Source: Roseomonas gilardii (lineage in GTDB: Bacteria; Pseudomonadota; Alphaproteobacteria; Acetobacterales; Acetobacteraceae). Taken from it: a stretch of DNA of 64,000 bases. Made by a program: the position numbers and the translations under genes. Of this stretch, positions 36,826-46,274 are shown piece after piece. How positions within the stretch are numbered: position 1 is the stretch's first letter; each line of letters opens with the position of its first letter. The notes under the pieces were generated by a model. It made no database searches and was not told the DNA's origin. It saw only the letters and a list, made by a program, of their open reading frames with translations. Where the stretch lies: positions 434,001-498,000 of the forward strand of contig NZ_CP015584.1 in assembly GCF_001941945.1 (NCBI RefSeq), written 5' to 3'.

Positions 36826-37815
36826 ATGGCGGAATGCTGCGACATCCAGGCCCCGGAGACCGCGACGGCACCGGAGGGGATGCGCTGGATTCCCGGCGGG
36901 CGGTTCACCATGGGCTCCGACCACCACTATGCCGAGGAACGTCCGGCGCATCCGGTGCGGGTGGCGGGCTTCTGGATGGATGCCACCCCGGTCACCAACG
37001 CTGCCTTCGCCCGCTTCGTCACCGCGACCGGCTACGTCACCCTGGCAGAGCGACCGCTCGACCCCGCCCTCTATCCCGACGCCATCCCGGCGCTGCTGGT
37101 CCCCGGCGCGCTGGTCTTCCGCATGACGGACGGGCCGGTCGATACGCGGGACGTGCGCAACTGGTGGTCCTACACGCCCGGCGCCTGCTGGAACCGTCCG
37201 GAGGGGCCGGGCAGCTTGCTCGATGGCCGCGACGACCACCCGGTGGTGCATGTGGCGCACGAGGATGCCGCCGCCTACGCCGCCTGGGCCGGCAAGGCGC
37301 TGCCGACCGAGGCGGAGTGGGAGCGCGCCGCGCGCGGCGGGCTGGAGGGCGCGGAGTACGCCTGGGGCGAGGAGATGACCCCCGGCGGGGTCCATATGGC
37401 CAACACCTGGCAGGGGCCTTTCCCTTGGCGCAACTTCGCGGCCGACGGCTTCGCCGGCAGCTCGCCGGTCGGCAGCTTCCCGCCCAACGGCTACGGCCTG
37501 TCCGACGTCACGGGCAACGTCTGGGAATGGACGGAGGACTGGTACGCCGCCCGCCACGCGGCCGACCCGGGCAAGCTCTGCTGCGCGCCCGCGAACCCTC
37601 GCGGCGCGCCCGTTGAGGGCAGCTACGACCCTCGCCAGCCCGCCATCCGCATCCCGCGCAAGGTGGTGAAGGGCGGTTCCTTCCTCTGTGCGCCCAGCTA
37701 CTGCCGCCGCTACCGGCCCGCCGCGCGGCAGCCGCAGATGGTGGACAGTGCCATGAGCCATCTCGGCTTCCGCTGCCTCCGCCGACCCACTCCCCAGGAG
37801 AGGAACCTGCCATGA
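36826..37815 (+). CDS. Formylglycine-generating enzyme
   Basis: The protein is 329 residues. It has the SUMF1 fold: PEGMRWIPGGRFTMGSDHHY at the start, ALPTEAEWERAARGG, and GNVWEWTEDWY. The active-site segment KGGSFLCAPSYCRRYRPAAR keeps both copper/thiol Cys residues (288 and 293), as in true FGE. EgtB-type relatives lack these. It oxidises the sulfatase's active Cys to formylglycine. It overlaps the next gene by ATGA, and that gene encodes a Cys-type sulfatase, so the pair is functionally matched. Confidence 0.95.
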   Translation: MAECCDIQAPETATAPEGMRWIPGGRFTMGSDHHYAEERPAHPVRVAGFWMDATPVTNAAFARFVTATGYVTLAERPLDPALYPDAIPALLVPGALVFRMTDGPVDTRDVRNWWSYTPGACWNRPEGPGSLLDGRDDHPVVHVAHEDAAAYAAWAGKALPTEAEWERAARGGLEGAEYAWGEEMTPGGVHMANTWQGPFPWRNFAADGFAGSSPVGSFPPNGYGLSDVTGNVWEWTEDWYAARHAADPGKLCCAPANPRGAPVEGSYDPRQPAIRIPRKVVKGGSFLCAPSYCRRYRPAARQPQMVDSAMSHLGFRCLRRPTPQERNLP

Positions 37816-39452
37816 CCGACAGAACACCGGCCAAGAGCCAGACCAACCGGCGCGACATGCTGCTCGGCGGTGTGGCCGGGCTGGCCACGGCTGTTGCCGG
37901 CGGCGGCCCGGCGCTGGCCCAGGCGCCGCGTCCGGCGACACCAACTCCCGCTCCAGCCACTTCCACCCCGGCCGCCGGCTCCGGCCGCCCGCCGAACATC
38001 CTGGTGATCTTCGGCGACGACATCGGGTTGTGGAACATCAGCTTCAACAATGGCGGCGTCACCGGCTTCAGCACGCCCAACATCGACCGCATCCACCGGG
38101 AGGGAGCGACCTTCAGCGACTACTACGGCGAGCAGAGCTGCACGGCCGGCCGCGCCGCCTTCATCACCGGCCAGGCGCCCATCCGCACCGGGCTGACCAA
38201 GGTCGGCACGCCCGGCGCCGATATCGGGCTGGAGGCCGAGGACCCCACCATCGCCGAGATGCTCAAGCCGCTGGGCTACGCCACCGGCCAGTTCGGCAAG
38301 AACCACCTGGGCGACAAGGACCGCTTCCTGCCGACCCAGCACGGCTTCGACGAGTTCTTCGGCAACCTCTACCACCTCAACGCCGAGGAGGAGCCGGAGC
38401 GGCCGAACTATCCGCGCGACCCGGAGTTCCGCCGCCGCTGGGGCCCGCGCGGCGTCATCCGCAGCTTTGCCGACGGAAGGGTGGAGGATACCGGACCGCT
38501 GAACCGCAAGCGGATGGAGACGATCGACGAGGAGACTACCGCCGCCTGCATCAACTTCATCGAGCGGCAGCACCAGGTGAACAAGCCCTTCTTCATCTGG
38601 CACAACGCCACCCGGATGCACGTCTACACCCACGTCCCACCGAGCTACGACGGCAAGACCGGGCTGAACTTCTACGCGGACGGCATGGTGCAGCACGACG
38701 ACCATGTCGGGCTGATCCTGAAGAAGCTGGACGACCTCGGCATCGCCAACGACACCATCGTCGTCTACTCCACCGACAATGGCCCGCACTTCAACGAATG
38801 GCCGGACGGCGCCATCACCCCCTTCCGCAGCGAGAAGGACACCAACTGGGAGGGCGGGTTCCGCGTGCCCTGCGCCATCCGCTGGCCCGGGAAGATCCCG
38901 GCCGGCAAGCGCGTCACCGGCATCGTCGGCGCCAACGACTGGATGCCGACCCTGCTGGCGGCCGCCGGGGTGCCGGACATCAAGGAGAAACTGCTGGCCG
39001 GGCACAGCGTGGGCGGCAAGACCTACAAGGTCCATCTCGACGGCTACAACCAGCTTCCCACCCTGACCGGCGACACGCCGAGCCCGCGCAGCGAGTTCTT
39101 CTACTTCAACGACGATGGCGAGCTGGTGGCGATCCGCAAGGACCGTTGGAAGTTCGTCTTCGCCGAGCAGCGGTCGCGCGGCTTCCGGGTCTGGATGGAC
39201 CCCTTCGTCCATCTGCGCCTGCCGCTCATCATCGACCTGAAGATGGACCCGATGGAGCGGGCGCCGACCGATTCCAACAACTACTACCACTGGCTGATCA
39301 CCAACGCCTTCCTGATCCTGGTTGCGCAGCAGGAGGCGCAGCGATGGCTGTCCACCTTCAAGGACTTCCCGCCCCGGCAGGCGCCGGCCTCCTTCAACGT
39401 GGATGCCTATCTGAAGATCCTGACCGAAGCGGCGCAGCGCACGGGCAAATGA
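37812..39452 (+). CDS. Arylsulfatase (Cys-type, exported)
   Basis: The protein is 546 residues with a twin-arginine leader (NRRDMLLGGVAGLATAVAG) followed by a Pro/Ala/Thr-rich linker. Sulfatase features: VIFGDDIG (calcium-binding Asp pair), the formylglycine motif CTAGRAAFITGQ with Cys110, GQFGKNHLG (Lys and His) and YSTDNGPHF. It hydrolyses a sulfate ester after Cys110 is converted to formylglycine by the FGE encoded just upstream. The Tat leader fits export of a pre-folded, already modified enzyme. It overlaps the MoxR gene by ATGA. Confidence 0.95.
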   Translation: MTDRTPAKSQTNRRDMLLGGVAGLATAVAGGGPALAQAPRPATPTPAPATSTPAAGSGRPPNILVIFGDDIGLWNISFNNGGVTGFSTPNIDRIHREGATFSDYYGEQSCTAGRAAFITGQAPIRTGLTKVGTPGADIGLEAEDPTIAEMLKPLGYATGQFGKNHLGDKDRFLPTQHGFDEFFGNLYHLNAEEEPERPNYPRDPEFRRRWGPRGVIRSFADGRVEDTGPLNRKRMETIDEETTAACINFIERQHQVNKPFFIWHNATRMHVYTHVPPSYDGKTGLNFYADGMVQHDDHVGLILKKLDDLGIANDTIVVYSTDNGPHFNEWPDGAITPFRSEKDTNWEGGFRVPCAIRWPGKIPAGKRVTGIVGANDWMPTLLAAAGVPDIKEKLLAGHSVGGKTYKVHLDGYNQLPTLTGDTPSPRSEFFYFNDDGELVAIRKDRWKFVFAEQRSRGFRVWMDPFVHLRLPLIIDLKMDPMERAPTDSNNYYHWLITNAFLILVAQQEAQRWLSTFKDFPPRQAPASFNVDAYLKILTEAAQRTGK

Positions 39453-40462
39453 CGGACGGCCCCGCCCCCGGCGCCACCTCGGCCCCTTCGCCGCGCGACG
39501 CCTTCGCGACGCTGCGCGCGCGCATGGGCGCGGCCATCGTCGGCCAGGAGCGGGTGATCGAGCGCCTGCTGATCGCCCTGCTGGCCGACGGCAACGTGCT
39601 GCTGGAGGGGCTGCCGGGGGTGGCCAAGACGCGGGCGGTGAAGTCGCTGGCCGCGGCGATGGAGGCGGAGTTCCGCCGCATCCAGTTCACCCCCGACCTG
39701 CTGCCGACGGACGTGGTCGGCAGCGAGGTTTACCACCAGACGCAGGAGGGCGGGACCTTCCGCTTCGAGCCGGGCCCCGTCTTCGGCAACCTGATCCTGG
39801 TGGACGAGATCAACCGCGCCCCGGCCAAGGTGCAGTCCGCCCTGCTGGAGGCGATGGAGGAGCGGCAGGTCACGGTGGCTGGCACCACGCACCGGCTGCC
39901 GCCTCTCTTCATGGTGATGGCAACGCAGAACCCGATCGAGCAGGAGGGGACCTATCCGCTGCCGGAGGCGCAACTCGACCGCTTCCTGCTGCATGCCAGC
40001 GTGGGATACCCGTCCGATGCGGACGAGAAGTCGGTGCTTCGCCTGGTGCGCGGCGAGGAACAGGCGGCGCGATCCGGCGCCCCTGTAGCCCCGCCTGCGC
40101 CGGTTCCGCAGGAGGCGGTGCTGCGGGCGCGCGAGGAGCTTTCGCGGATGCACGTGGCGGATGCCATCGACGACTATGTCGTGGCACTGGTCTGCGCCAC
40201 GCGCCGGCCGGCCGACTACGACGCGGAGCTGGCGCGCTGGATCGAGGTCGGCGCCAGCCCCCGCGCCACCATCGGCCTGGACCGCGCCGCCCGCGCCCGT
40301 GCCTGGCTGCAGGGGCGCGATCATGTGGAGCCGGACGACGTGCGCGACGTGGCGCCGGACGTGCTGCGGCACCGGCTGGTCCTCAGCTACGAAGCCAATG
40401 CCGACCGCGTCGCTGCCGATGCGGTGATCGCGAAGCTGCTCTCCCTGGTGGCGGTGGCCTGA
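39449..40462 (+). CDS. MoxR-family AAA ATPase
   Basis: The protein is 337 residues from ATG 39449, which overlaps the sulfatase stop. Walker A is GLPGVAKT, Walker B LILVDEINRAP, and sensor-type NPIEQEGTYPLPEAQLDRF matches MoxR proteins. MoxR ATPases act as chaperones for metal insertion or complex assembly together with VWA proteins. Here the usual partners (DUF58, VWA, BatD) follow directly, so it should drive an assembly or activation step in the envelope. Confidence 0.95.
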   Translation: MTDGPAPGATSAPSPRDAFATLRARMGAAIVGQERVIERLLIALLADGNVLLEGLPGVAKTRAVKSLAAAMEAEFRRIQFTPDLLPTDVVGSEVYHQTQEGGTFRFEPGPVFGNLILVDEINRAPAKVQSALLEAMEERQVTVAGTTHRLPPLFMVMATQNPIEQEGTYPLPEAQLDRFLLHASVGYPSDADEKSVLRLVRGEEQAARSGAPVAPPAPVPQEAVLRAREELSRMHVADAIDDYVVALVCATRRPADYDAELARWIEVGASPRATIGLDRAARARAWLQGRDHVEPDDVRDVAPDVLRHRLVLSYEANADRVAADAVIAKLLSLVAVA

Positions 40463-40463
40463 G

Positions 40464-41426
40464 ATGCCCCAGGTCGTCCTCCCGCCCGAGATCGCTGCCA
40501 GCCTGGACTCCCTGATCCGGCTGCAACACGAGGCGCGCGGCTTTTCCTTCCGCTCGCGCCAGCCGGTGCGTTCATTGCTGGCAGGGCGGCGAGCCTCGCG
40601 CATCCGGGGGAGGGGGCTGAGCTTCGAGGAGCTGCGCGCCTACCGCCCCGGCGACGACGTGCGGCTGATGGACTGGCGTGCCACTGCCCGCACCGGCCGC
40701 CCACAGACCCGCGTCTTCACGGAGGAGCGCGACCGCCCCACATTGTTGGTGGTGGATCTCTCCCCAGCCATGTTCTTCGGCACGGCGCGGGTGGTGAAGT
40801 CCGTCACGGCGGCGGAGGTCGCGGCGCTGGCCGCCTGGCGCTGCCTGGCCGCCGGGGACCGGGTGGGCGCGGTGCTGTCCGGTGCAGAGGGCATCGACGA
40901 GCTGCGCCCCGCCCGTAGCCGCGCGGCGGTGATGCGGCTGCTGGACGCGGTGGTACGCCGCGCCGCAGCCTTGCCCGCCGCCCCACCCGCCCCTGCCAGC
41001 CCGGATGCGCTGAACGCGGCGCTGGAGCGGGCCGAGGCGCTGGCGAAACACGATGCTCTGGTGCTGATCGTCTTCGACCTGCTCTCCGCCGATGCCCGAA
41101 CGGCGGAGATTGCCGGCCGGCTCGCGCGGCATAACGATGTCGTCGCCATCTCCATCTCCGACCCGCTGGAACGGGCCCTGCCGGCGGCACCATGGCGCGG
41201 CGTGGCGACGGATGGCGGCTCGCCGGCAGTGCTGGACCCGGGCACTTCCGGGCTGGGCGAAGCGGTGTCGGCCGGTTTCGCGCGGCGGATCGCGATGCTG
41301 CGCCATACCGGGCACCGGCACGAGATTCCTGTCCTGCCACTGGGCACGGAGCTGGAAACCGCCGCACAGCTCCGTCGCCTGTTGGGACAGGCACAGACCA
41401 CGCGGCAACAGGGAGAGGAACGATGA
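40464..41426 (+). CDS. DUF58 (VWA-like) protein
   Basis: The protein is 320 residues, 1 bp after the MoxR gene. DUF58 signature: RGLSFEELRAYRPGDDVRLM, then DWRATARTGRPQTRVF. The VWA-like core is LLVVDLSPAMFFGTARV, where the MIDAS D-x-S-x-S is only partly kept (DLSPA). These cytoplasmic proteins are partners of MoxR ATPases. Its stop overlaps the following lipoprotein start. Confidence 0.9.
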   Translation: MPQVVLPPEIAASLDSLIRLQHEARGFSFRSRQPVRSLLAGRRASRIRGRGLSFEELRAYRPGDDVRLMDWRATARTGRPQTRVFTEERDRPTLLVVDLSPAMFFGTARVVKSVTAAEVAALAAWRCLAAGDRVGAVLSGAEGIDELRPARSRAAVMRLLDAVVRRAAALPAAPPAPASPDALNAALERAEALAKHDALVLIVFDLLSADARTAEIAGRLARHNDVVAISISDPLERALPAAPWRGVATDGGSPAVLDPGTSGLGEAVSAGFARRIAMLRHTGHRHEIPVLPLGTELETAAQLRRLLGQAQTTRQQGEER

Positions 41427-41803
41427 TGAGGCGATTTCACGGCCCCCCGCATTCCTGGTCAGCCATGTCCGTGCTGGCCGGGGTCCTGCTTCTCGGTGCC
41501 TGTGCAACCCGACAGGGCTTCGAGCAACGGATGAATGCCTATGTCGGCAGGCCCGAGGCCGATCTTGTCGCCTCGCTCGGCGTCCCGGTCCGGACCTTCG
41601 AGGCGGGGAACCGCCGTTTCCTGCAGTACGAGCGACGTCGCGTCACCGCGGACGCCACGCCCGGCTGGGGCTGGGGCGGAGGCTGGGGTGGCGGCACCAG
41701 CGTGCAGACCTGGGATTGCAGCGTGACCTTCGAGATCGCCGCCGGTCGTGTCGAGGCTTTCACCAGCCGGGGCAATGACTGCGTGGCGGCGGCCTCTTCA
41801 TAG
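41423..41803 (+). CDS. Small lipoprotein
   Basis: The protein is 126 residues from ATG 41423, overlapping the DUF58 stop. The signal ends in the lipobox VLLLGAC, so Cys is lipid-modified. The mature part MNAYVGRPEADLVASLGVPV, FLQYERRRV and WDCSVTFEIAAGRV resembles small BamE/SmpA-like outer-membrane lipoproteins. A pair of late Cys (WDCSV, GNDCVA) may form a disulfide. Role unknown. Confidence 0.8.
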   Translation: MMRRFHGPPHSWSAMSVLAGVLLLGACATRQGFEQRMNAYVGRPEADLVASLGVPVRTFEAGNRRFLQYERRRVTADATPGWGWGGGWGGGTSVQTWDCSVTFEIAAGRVEAFTSRGNDCVAAASS

Positions 41804-41833
41804 CGCGCATGCCATGACGGTTTCGCCACTCCC

Positions 41834-42325
41834 ATGAACCCCGACCTGCCGCCACAGCCGAGCCTGCAAGGGATGCACGACATCCTCCTGCCGCCACCGG
41901 TTCCGCTGACACCGGCAACGCCGGCCTGGGCAGTGCTGGGCGTGCTGCTGCTGGCGTTGCTGCTCTGGGGGGTCTGGCGAGGCTGGCAACGCTGGCGGCG
42001 GGAGGCCTATCGCCGCGAGGCACGACGTGCGCTGGACGCGATGGTGGCCCGGGGCGAGTTCGCGCCCCTGCCGGCCCTGGTCAAGCGCACCGCCCTGGCC
42101 GTCTTTCCGCGCGAGGCGGTGGCCGGATTGACCGGCGCCGACTGGGCCGCCTTCCTGCGGCGCACCGCCCCGCGCGCCCATCTGTCCGAGGCGCAGGCCA
42201 TGGCCCTGGCGCGTCTTCCCTATCTCGGACCGACCGATGCCCAGGCTGCCGGCCCTGTTGCCATAGCCGCCGCGCGCGGCTGGATCACCCGGCATGATCG
42301 CCCCGTCCATGACCGGACTGTTTGA
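41834..42325 (+). CDS. DUF4381 membrane protein
   Basis: The protein is 163 residues. It begins LPPQPSLQGMHDILLPPPVP, has a single membrane segment (AVLGVLLLALLLWGVW), then a cytoplasmic Arg-rich part with LVKRTALAVFPREAVAGLTG. DUF4381 genes usually lie between DUF58 and VWA genes in MoxR/Bat clusters, as here. It overlaps the next gene by about 30 bp, which suggests coupled translation. Confidence 0.9.
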   Translation: MNPDLPPQPSLQGMHDILLPPPVPLTPATPAWAVLGVLLLALLLWGVWRGWQRWRREAYRREARRALDAMVARGEFAPLPALVKRTALAVFPREAVAGLTGADWAAFLRRTAPRAHLSEAQAMALARLPYLGPTDAQAAGPVAIAAARGWITRHDRPVHDRTV

Positions 42326-43358
42326 CAGGCTGGGCCTGGATGGCGGGGCCTTTGCCCTGGACCATCCCTGGGCGCTGCTCCTGCTTCCGCTGCCTCTGCT
42401 GCTGCACTGGCTGCTGCCTCCCTGGCGCGACCAGCAGCGTGCCCTGCGCCTGCCGGCACTGCGGCGCCTGGCTGGCGAGGCAGCGCGGCCTTTGCCGCCC
42501 GCGCCACGACCGCGCGCCTGGCAGGCGGGGCTGGCACTGCTCGCCTGGGCGCTGCTGGTGCTGGCAGTGGCCGATCCGGTGCGGATCGAACCTCCCGTCA
42601 CCCGGCAGACCAGCGGGCGCGACCTGATGCTCGCCCTTGATCTCTCCGGCTCGATGGAAACCGAGGATTTCGCTGCGCCGGACGGCAGCCGGATGAGTCG
42701 GGTCGCGGCGGCGCAGGACGTGCTGCGCGACTTCATCGCCCGGCGGAAGGGCGACCGCATCGGGCTCATCGTCTTCGGCAGTGCCGCCTTCGTCCTGGCC
42801 CCCTTCACCGACGATCACGACACGGTGCTGGCCCTGCTGGCCGAGACGGCCCCGCGCATGGCCGGGCCGCAGACCATGATCGGTGAGGCGATCGGCCTGG
42901 CCGCGCAGAGCTTCGAGAAGGCCAAGGCGCAGGGGCGGCTGCTGGTGCTGCTGACGGATGGCAACGACACCGGGAGCAAGGTGCCGCCGCTGCGCGCGGC
43001 GCAGATCGCCGCGGGAATGGGCGTGCGGATCTATACGGTCTCGATGGGGGACCCCCAGGCGGTGGGGGAGGTGGCGCTGGACATCCCGGCGCTGGAGGCG
43101 GTGGCCAGGGCCACCGGGGGACGGCACTTCCATGCCACCGACCGAGCCTCGCTGGAGGGCATCTACGCGGAGATCGACCGCATCGAGCCGCAGGTCTTCG
43201 ACAGCATCTCCTCCCGCCCGCGCACGCCGCTCTTCCCCTGGCCGCTGGGCGGCTTCGCGCTGAGCGCGGCGCTGTTGCATCTGCTGGGCGCGTCGCGGCC
43301 GCTGCGAGGTGCCCGGCCCCGGCCCGCCGCGGCCCCGCCCGTCAGGGAGCCCGCCTGA
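42294..43358 (+). CDS. BatA-like VWA membrane protein
   Basis: The protein is 354 residues from ATG 42294 (ATG 42309 is possible). Two N-terminal membrane segments and one C-terminal one flank a VWA domain with an intact MIDAS: DLMLALDLSGSMETEDF, Thr in the following loop and LLVLLTDGNDTGS. Residues TDDHDTVLALLAETAPRMAG follow the family. It is a periplasmic-facing or membrane-tethered partner of MoxR. Confidence 0.93.
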   Translation: MIAPSMTGLFDRLGLDGGAFALDHPWALLLLPLPLLLHWLLPPWRDQQRALRLPALRRLAGEAARPLPPAPRPRAWQAGLALLAWALLVLAVADPVRIEPPVTRQTSGRDLMLALDLSGSMETEDFAAPDGSRMSRVAAAQDVLRDFIARRKGDRIGLIVFGSAAFVLAPFTDDHDTVLALLAETAPRMAGPQTMIGEAIGLAAQSFEKAKAQGRLLVLLTDGNDTGSKVPPLRAAQIAAGMGVRIYTVSMGDPQAVGEVALDIPALEAVARATGGRHFHATDRASLEGIYAEIDRIEPQVFDSISSRPRTPLFPWPLGGFALSAALLHLLGASRPLRGARPRPAAAPPVREPA

Positions 43359-43360
43359 TC

Positions 43361-44938
43361 GTGCGCGACGCCCTGGCCAACCTGCACCTGCTGCGGCCTG
43401 GGTGGCTCCTGCTCCTGCTGCCGGCGGCGGCTGCCTGGTGGCTGGACCGCACCCGGCTACGCGAGGCGGGTGGCTGGAGCGGGGTGGTTTCACCGTCTCT
43501 TCTGCCCTGGCTGCTGGTGACGGAGGGCCGCGCGCCACGCCTGCGCCCGGGCCGTTGCGCGGCGGTGCTCCTGGCCATCGCGGCCCTGGCCCTTTCCGGC
43601 CCGAGCTGGCGGCGCGAGCCAAGCCCCTTCGTCGCGGATCAGGCCCCGATGATGGTGGCGCTGGATGTTTCCCGCGCGGGCGAGCCGCGCCTGGATGCCG
43701 CCAAGCGCAAGATCCGTGACCTGGTGGAGGCACGTGGCGGGGCGCGCACCGGCCTGCTCGCCTATGCCGGCGGTGCCTATCTGGTGCTGCCGCCGACCGG
43801 CGATCCGAAGCTGCTGGAGACCTATCTCGACGCGCTCTCCCCCAGGATCATGCCACGTGATGGGCGGGACGCCCCGGCTGCCCTGGCCGAGGCATTGCGT
43901 CAGCTCGACCGGCAGGACGGTGCCGGGACGGTGTTGCTGGTCACGGACAGCATCCCGGCCGCGCAGGGCGAGGCCTTCGACCATGCTCGTGTCGGCACCC
44001 GCCATGCGGTGGTCGTGCTGCCGCCGGGCGTGACGGCCCCGGAGGCGCTGGACGGCGCGCGCGGCGCCACGTGGATCGCGCCCACGCCGGATACGGCTGA
44101 CATCCAGGCGGTGATGGGCGCAGCGCAGCGCCACTTCGCCGCGGCATCGTCCGACGATCCGACACTACGCTGGCAGGATGCCGGCTATGCCGTGTTGCTG
44201 CTGCTGGTGCCGCTGGCCCTGCTGTGGTCACGCCGGGGCTTCCTGGCCCTGCCGCTGCTCCTGGCCCTGTCAGGCCTTGCCTCGGCGCAGGAGCCGGTCA
44301 GGGCCACCGCGGCTCCGGCAACGGTGCCCGCCGCGCCGGATGGGGGCATGGCGGCGCGTCTCCGGGACCGGTTCGTCAGCCTCTGGCTGACCCCTGACCA
44401 GCGCGGCCGGCTGGCCTTCGGGCGTGGCGACTTCGCCACGGCCGCGGCACTCTTCACCGATCCTCTGTGGCGCGGCGTGGCCCTGTACCGGGCGGGCGAC
44501 TTCGCCGGGGCGGTGGCCGCTCTCGCGGCGTCGGACACGGCGCTGGGCTGGTACGACCGCGGCAATGCCGAGATGCTGCAGCCTTTCGCCTGGGACAGGG
44601 CACTGGCCGCTTATGACCGGGCCCTGGCGTTACGTCCGGCTTTCCCGGAGGCGAAGGCCAACCGCGCCCTCGCCGCCGCCTTCGTAGCCTATCAGCGCGC
44701 CCTGGACGAGGAGCGGGCGCGCCAGTCCAGCGACCGGATGAACGAGAAGCCCGACGATACCATCGTGGACCCGAACGCCCCGCGCCCGCCGCCGCGCCCG
44801 CCCTCGGAGCAGCCACAGGCGGCGCAGCAGGGCCTGTCGGACGCGGAGATCACGGCGATGTGGATGCGCCGGGTCGGCGGCAGCCCGGCGGACTTCCTGC
44901 GGGCCCGCTTCGCCCGACAGGCGGAGGCGCCACCATGA
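43361..44938 (+). CDS. BatB/BatC-like VWA-TPR membrane protein
   Basis: The protein is 525 residues from GTG 43361, 2 bp after the previous stop. The N-terminal membrane segments and a VWA domain are followed by a membrane segment (YAVLLLLVPLALLW). TPR-like repeats come next (GRGDFATAAALFTDPLWRGV, AGDFAGAVAAL, WDRALAAYDRALAL). The MIDAS reads LDVSRAG, lacking the second Ser, so metal binding is doubtful, unlike the previous gene. It combines BatB and BatC roles in one chain. Confidence 0.9.
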   Translation: MRDALANLHLLRPGWLLLLLPAAAAWWLDRTRLREAGGWSGVVSPSLLPWLLVTEGRAPRLRPGRCAAVLLAIAALALSGPSWRREPSPFVADQAPMMVALDVSRAGEPRLDAAKRKIRDLVEARGGARTGLLAYAGGAYLVLPPTGDPKLLETYLDALSPRIMPRDGRDAPAALAEALRQLDRQDGAGTVLLVTDSIPAAQGEAFDHARVGTRHAVVVLPPGVTAPEALDGARGATWIAPTPDTADIQAVMGAAQRHFAAASSDDPTLRWQDAGYAVLLLLVPLALLWSRRGFLALPLLLALSGLASAQEPVRATAAPATVPAAPDGGMAARLRDRFVSLWLTPDQRGRLAFGRGDFATAAALFTDPLWRGVALYRAGDFAGAVAALAASDTALGWYDRGNAEMLQPFAWDRALAAYDRALALRPAFPEAKANRALAAAFVAYQRALDEERARQSSDRMNEKPDDTIVDPNAPRPPPRPPSEQPQAAQQGLSDAEITAMWMRRVGGSPADFLRARFARQAEAPP

Positions 44939-46257
44939 CGAAGCGCCGGGCTGCCCTGTTGCTCCTGGCGCCGCTCACCGCGGCCGCCCAGGAACCACCC
45001 TCGCTCGCATTGCGCCTGGAGCGGGAGGGCAGCGGCCCGGTCTGGCTTGGCCAACACGTCGGTATCACCGCCACGCTCCGCACGCCGATCCGCTTCGCCT
45101 CCTCACCGCTCTTCCCCGAACTGGCCTTCCAGGGTCGCGCCATCGCACTGCCCAACGGCACCACCACACCCGGCTCGGAACGCGTCGGCGCCGAGAACTG
45201 GGTGGTGCTGCAGCACACCTACGACGTCTTCCCGGCCGAGGCCGGCCTCCTGGCCATCGCCCCGGTCACCATGACCGTCTCGGTCGGCACGGGGGAAGGA
45301 GACGTGTCGGCGGCCCGGGCCCGCAGCGCGCCGCTGGCCCTGGAGGTGCGCCTGCCGCCCGGTACCACCGACCCGGCGCGCCTCGTCACCAGCCGCTCGC
45401 TGCACCTGACCGTGGCGCAGGAGGGCGACCCGGCGCGCGTGCCAGTGGGCGAGGCGATCACTCGGACAGTGACCCTGCTCGCTGAGGACAGCAGCGCCAT
45501 GCTGCTGCCGCCCATGCCCTGGGCGGTGCCGGACGGAGTGCGGGCCTATCCCGACCCACCACGGCTAGCCGACCGCAGCGACCGCGGCGTGCTCTCCGCC
45601 ACGCGGATCGACCGCGCCGCCTTCGTGCCGCAGCGGCCAGGCCGCTACGAGCTGCCCGGCGCCACCCTGCAATGGTTCGAGCCGCATAGCGGCCGGATGC
45701 AGGTGCTGGCCGTGCCGCCGCTCACCGTACAGGCCGTGGCAGCCGCCCCCGGGGAGGTAGCGGTCACGGCTCCCGGACGACGCCCCTGGCGGGTGGCGCT
45801 GGGCCTCGCCGGCGGCCTCACGCTGGCGGCGGCGCTGGGCTGGTGGCTCCGGCGGCGCCAACAGCGTCCCACCGATCCTGAAGCGGAGGCCTTCGGCGGC
45901 CTGCGCCGGACCTGTCGCGCCGGCGATGCCCCGGCCGCCATGGCCGCGCTGCTGCGCTGGGCCGCCCTGGCCTCGCCGCCCGGCGCCCCGCCCATCATCG
46001 CGCGACTGGCGGCGCTGGCCGGCGTGCCGGCGCTGGAGACGGAAGCGGCGGCGCTGGCTTCCCGCCGCTACGGCCCAGGGGTGCCGGCAGCGGGATGGCG
46101 GGGCGACGCCTTGCTCCGTGCCGCCCGGACGGCGCGGCATGCCTTGCGACGCCCGGCCGCGACGGGACGGCACGGCACCGGCCGCCTGCCCGCGCTCAAT
46201 CCAGGCACCGAAGCTCGTCCCGCTCCGCGCGTCACCCTGCCGGGATGGGCGAGATGA
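44935..46257 (+). CDS. BatD-like (oxygen tolerance) protein
   Basis: The protein is 440 residues from ATG 44935, overlapping the VWA-TPR gene by ATGA. A signal peptide (ALLLLAPLTAAAQ) is followed by tandem Ig-like beta domains (VWLGQHVGITATL, LPNGTTTPGSERVGAENW). A late membrane segment (VALGLAGGLTLAAALGWWL) leads to a cytoplasmic tail. The length and architecture fit BatD proteins, which complete MoxR/VWA envelope assemblies. Confidence 0.85.
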   Translation: MTKRRAALLLLAPLTAAAQEPPSLALRLEREGSGPVWLGQHVGITATLRTPIRFASSPLFPELAFQGRAIALPNGTTTPGSERVGAENWVVLQHTYDVFPAEAGLLAIAPVTMTVSVGTGEGDVSAARARSAPLALEVRLPPGTTDPARLVTSRSLHLTVAQEGDPARVPVGEAITRTVTLLAEDSSAMLLPPMPWAVPDGVRAYPDPPRLADRSDRGVLSATRIDRAAFVPQRPGRYELPGATLQWFEPHSGRMQVLAVPPLTVQAVAAAPGEVAVTAPGRRPWRVALGLAGGLTLAAALGWWLRRRQQRPTDPEAEAFGGLRRTCRAGDAPAAMAALLRWAALASPPGAPPIIARLAALAGVPALETEAAALASRRYGPGVPAAGWRGDALLRAARTARHALRRPAATGRHGTGRLPALNPGTEARPAPRVTLPGWAR

Positions 46258-46274
46258 ACCAGGGAGGACCCACC

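Noticed and set aside
38030-39448. Long in-frame extension upstream of the MoxR ATPase
   Set aside because: It lies inside the sulfatase gene in another frame. MoxR proteins start near residue MTDGPAPG, and ATG 39449 overlaps the sulfatase stop as ATGA.
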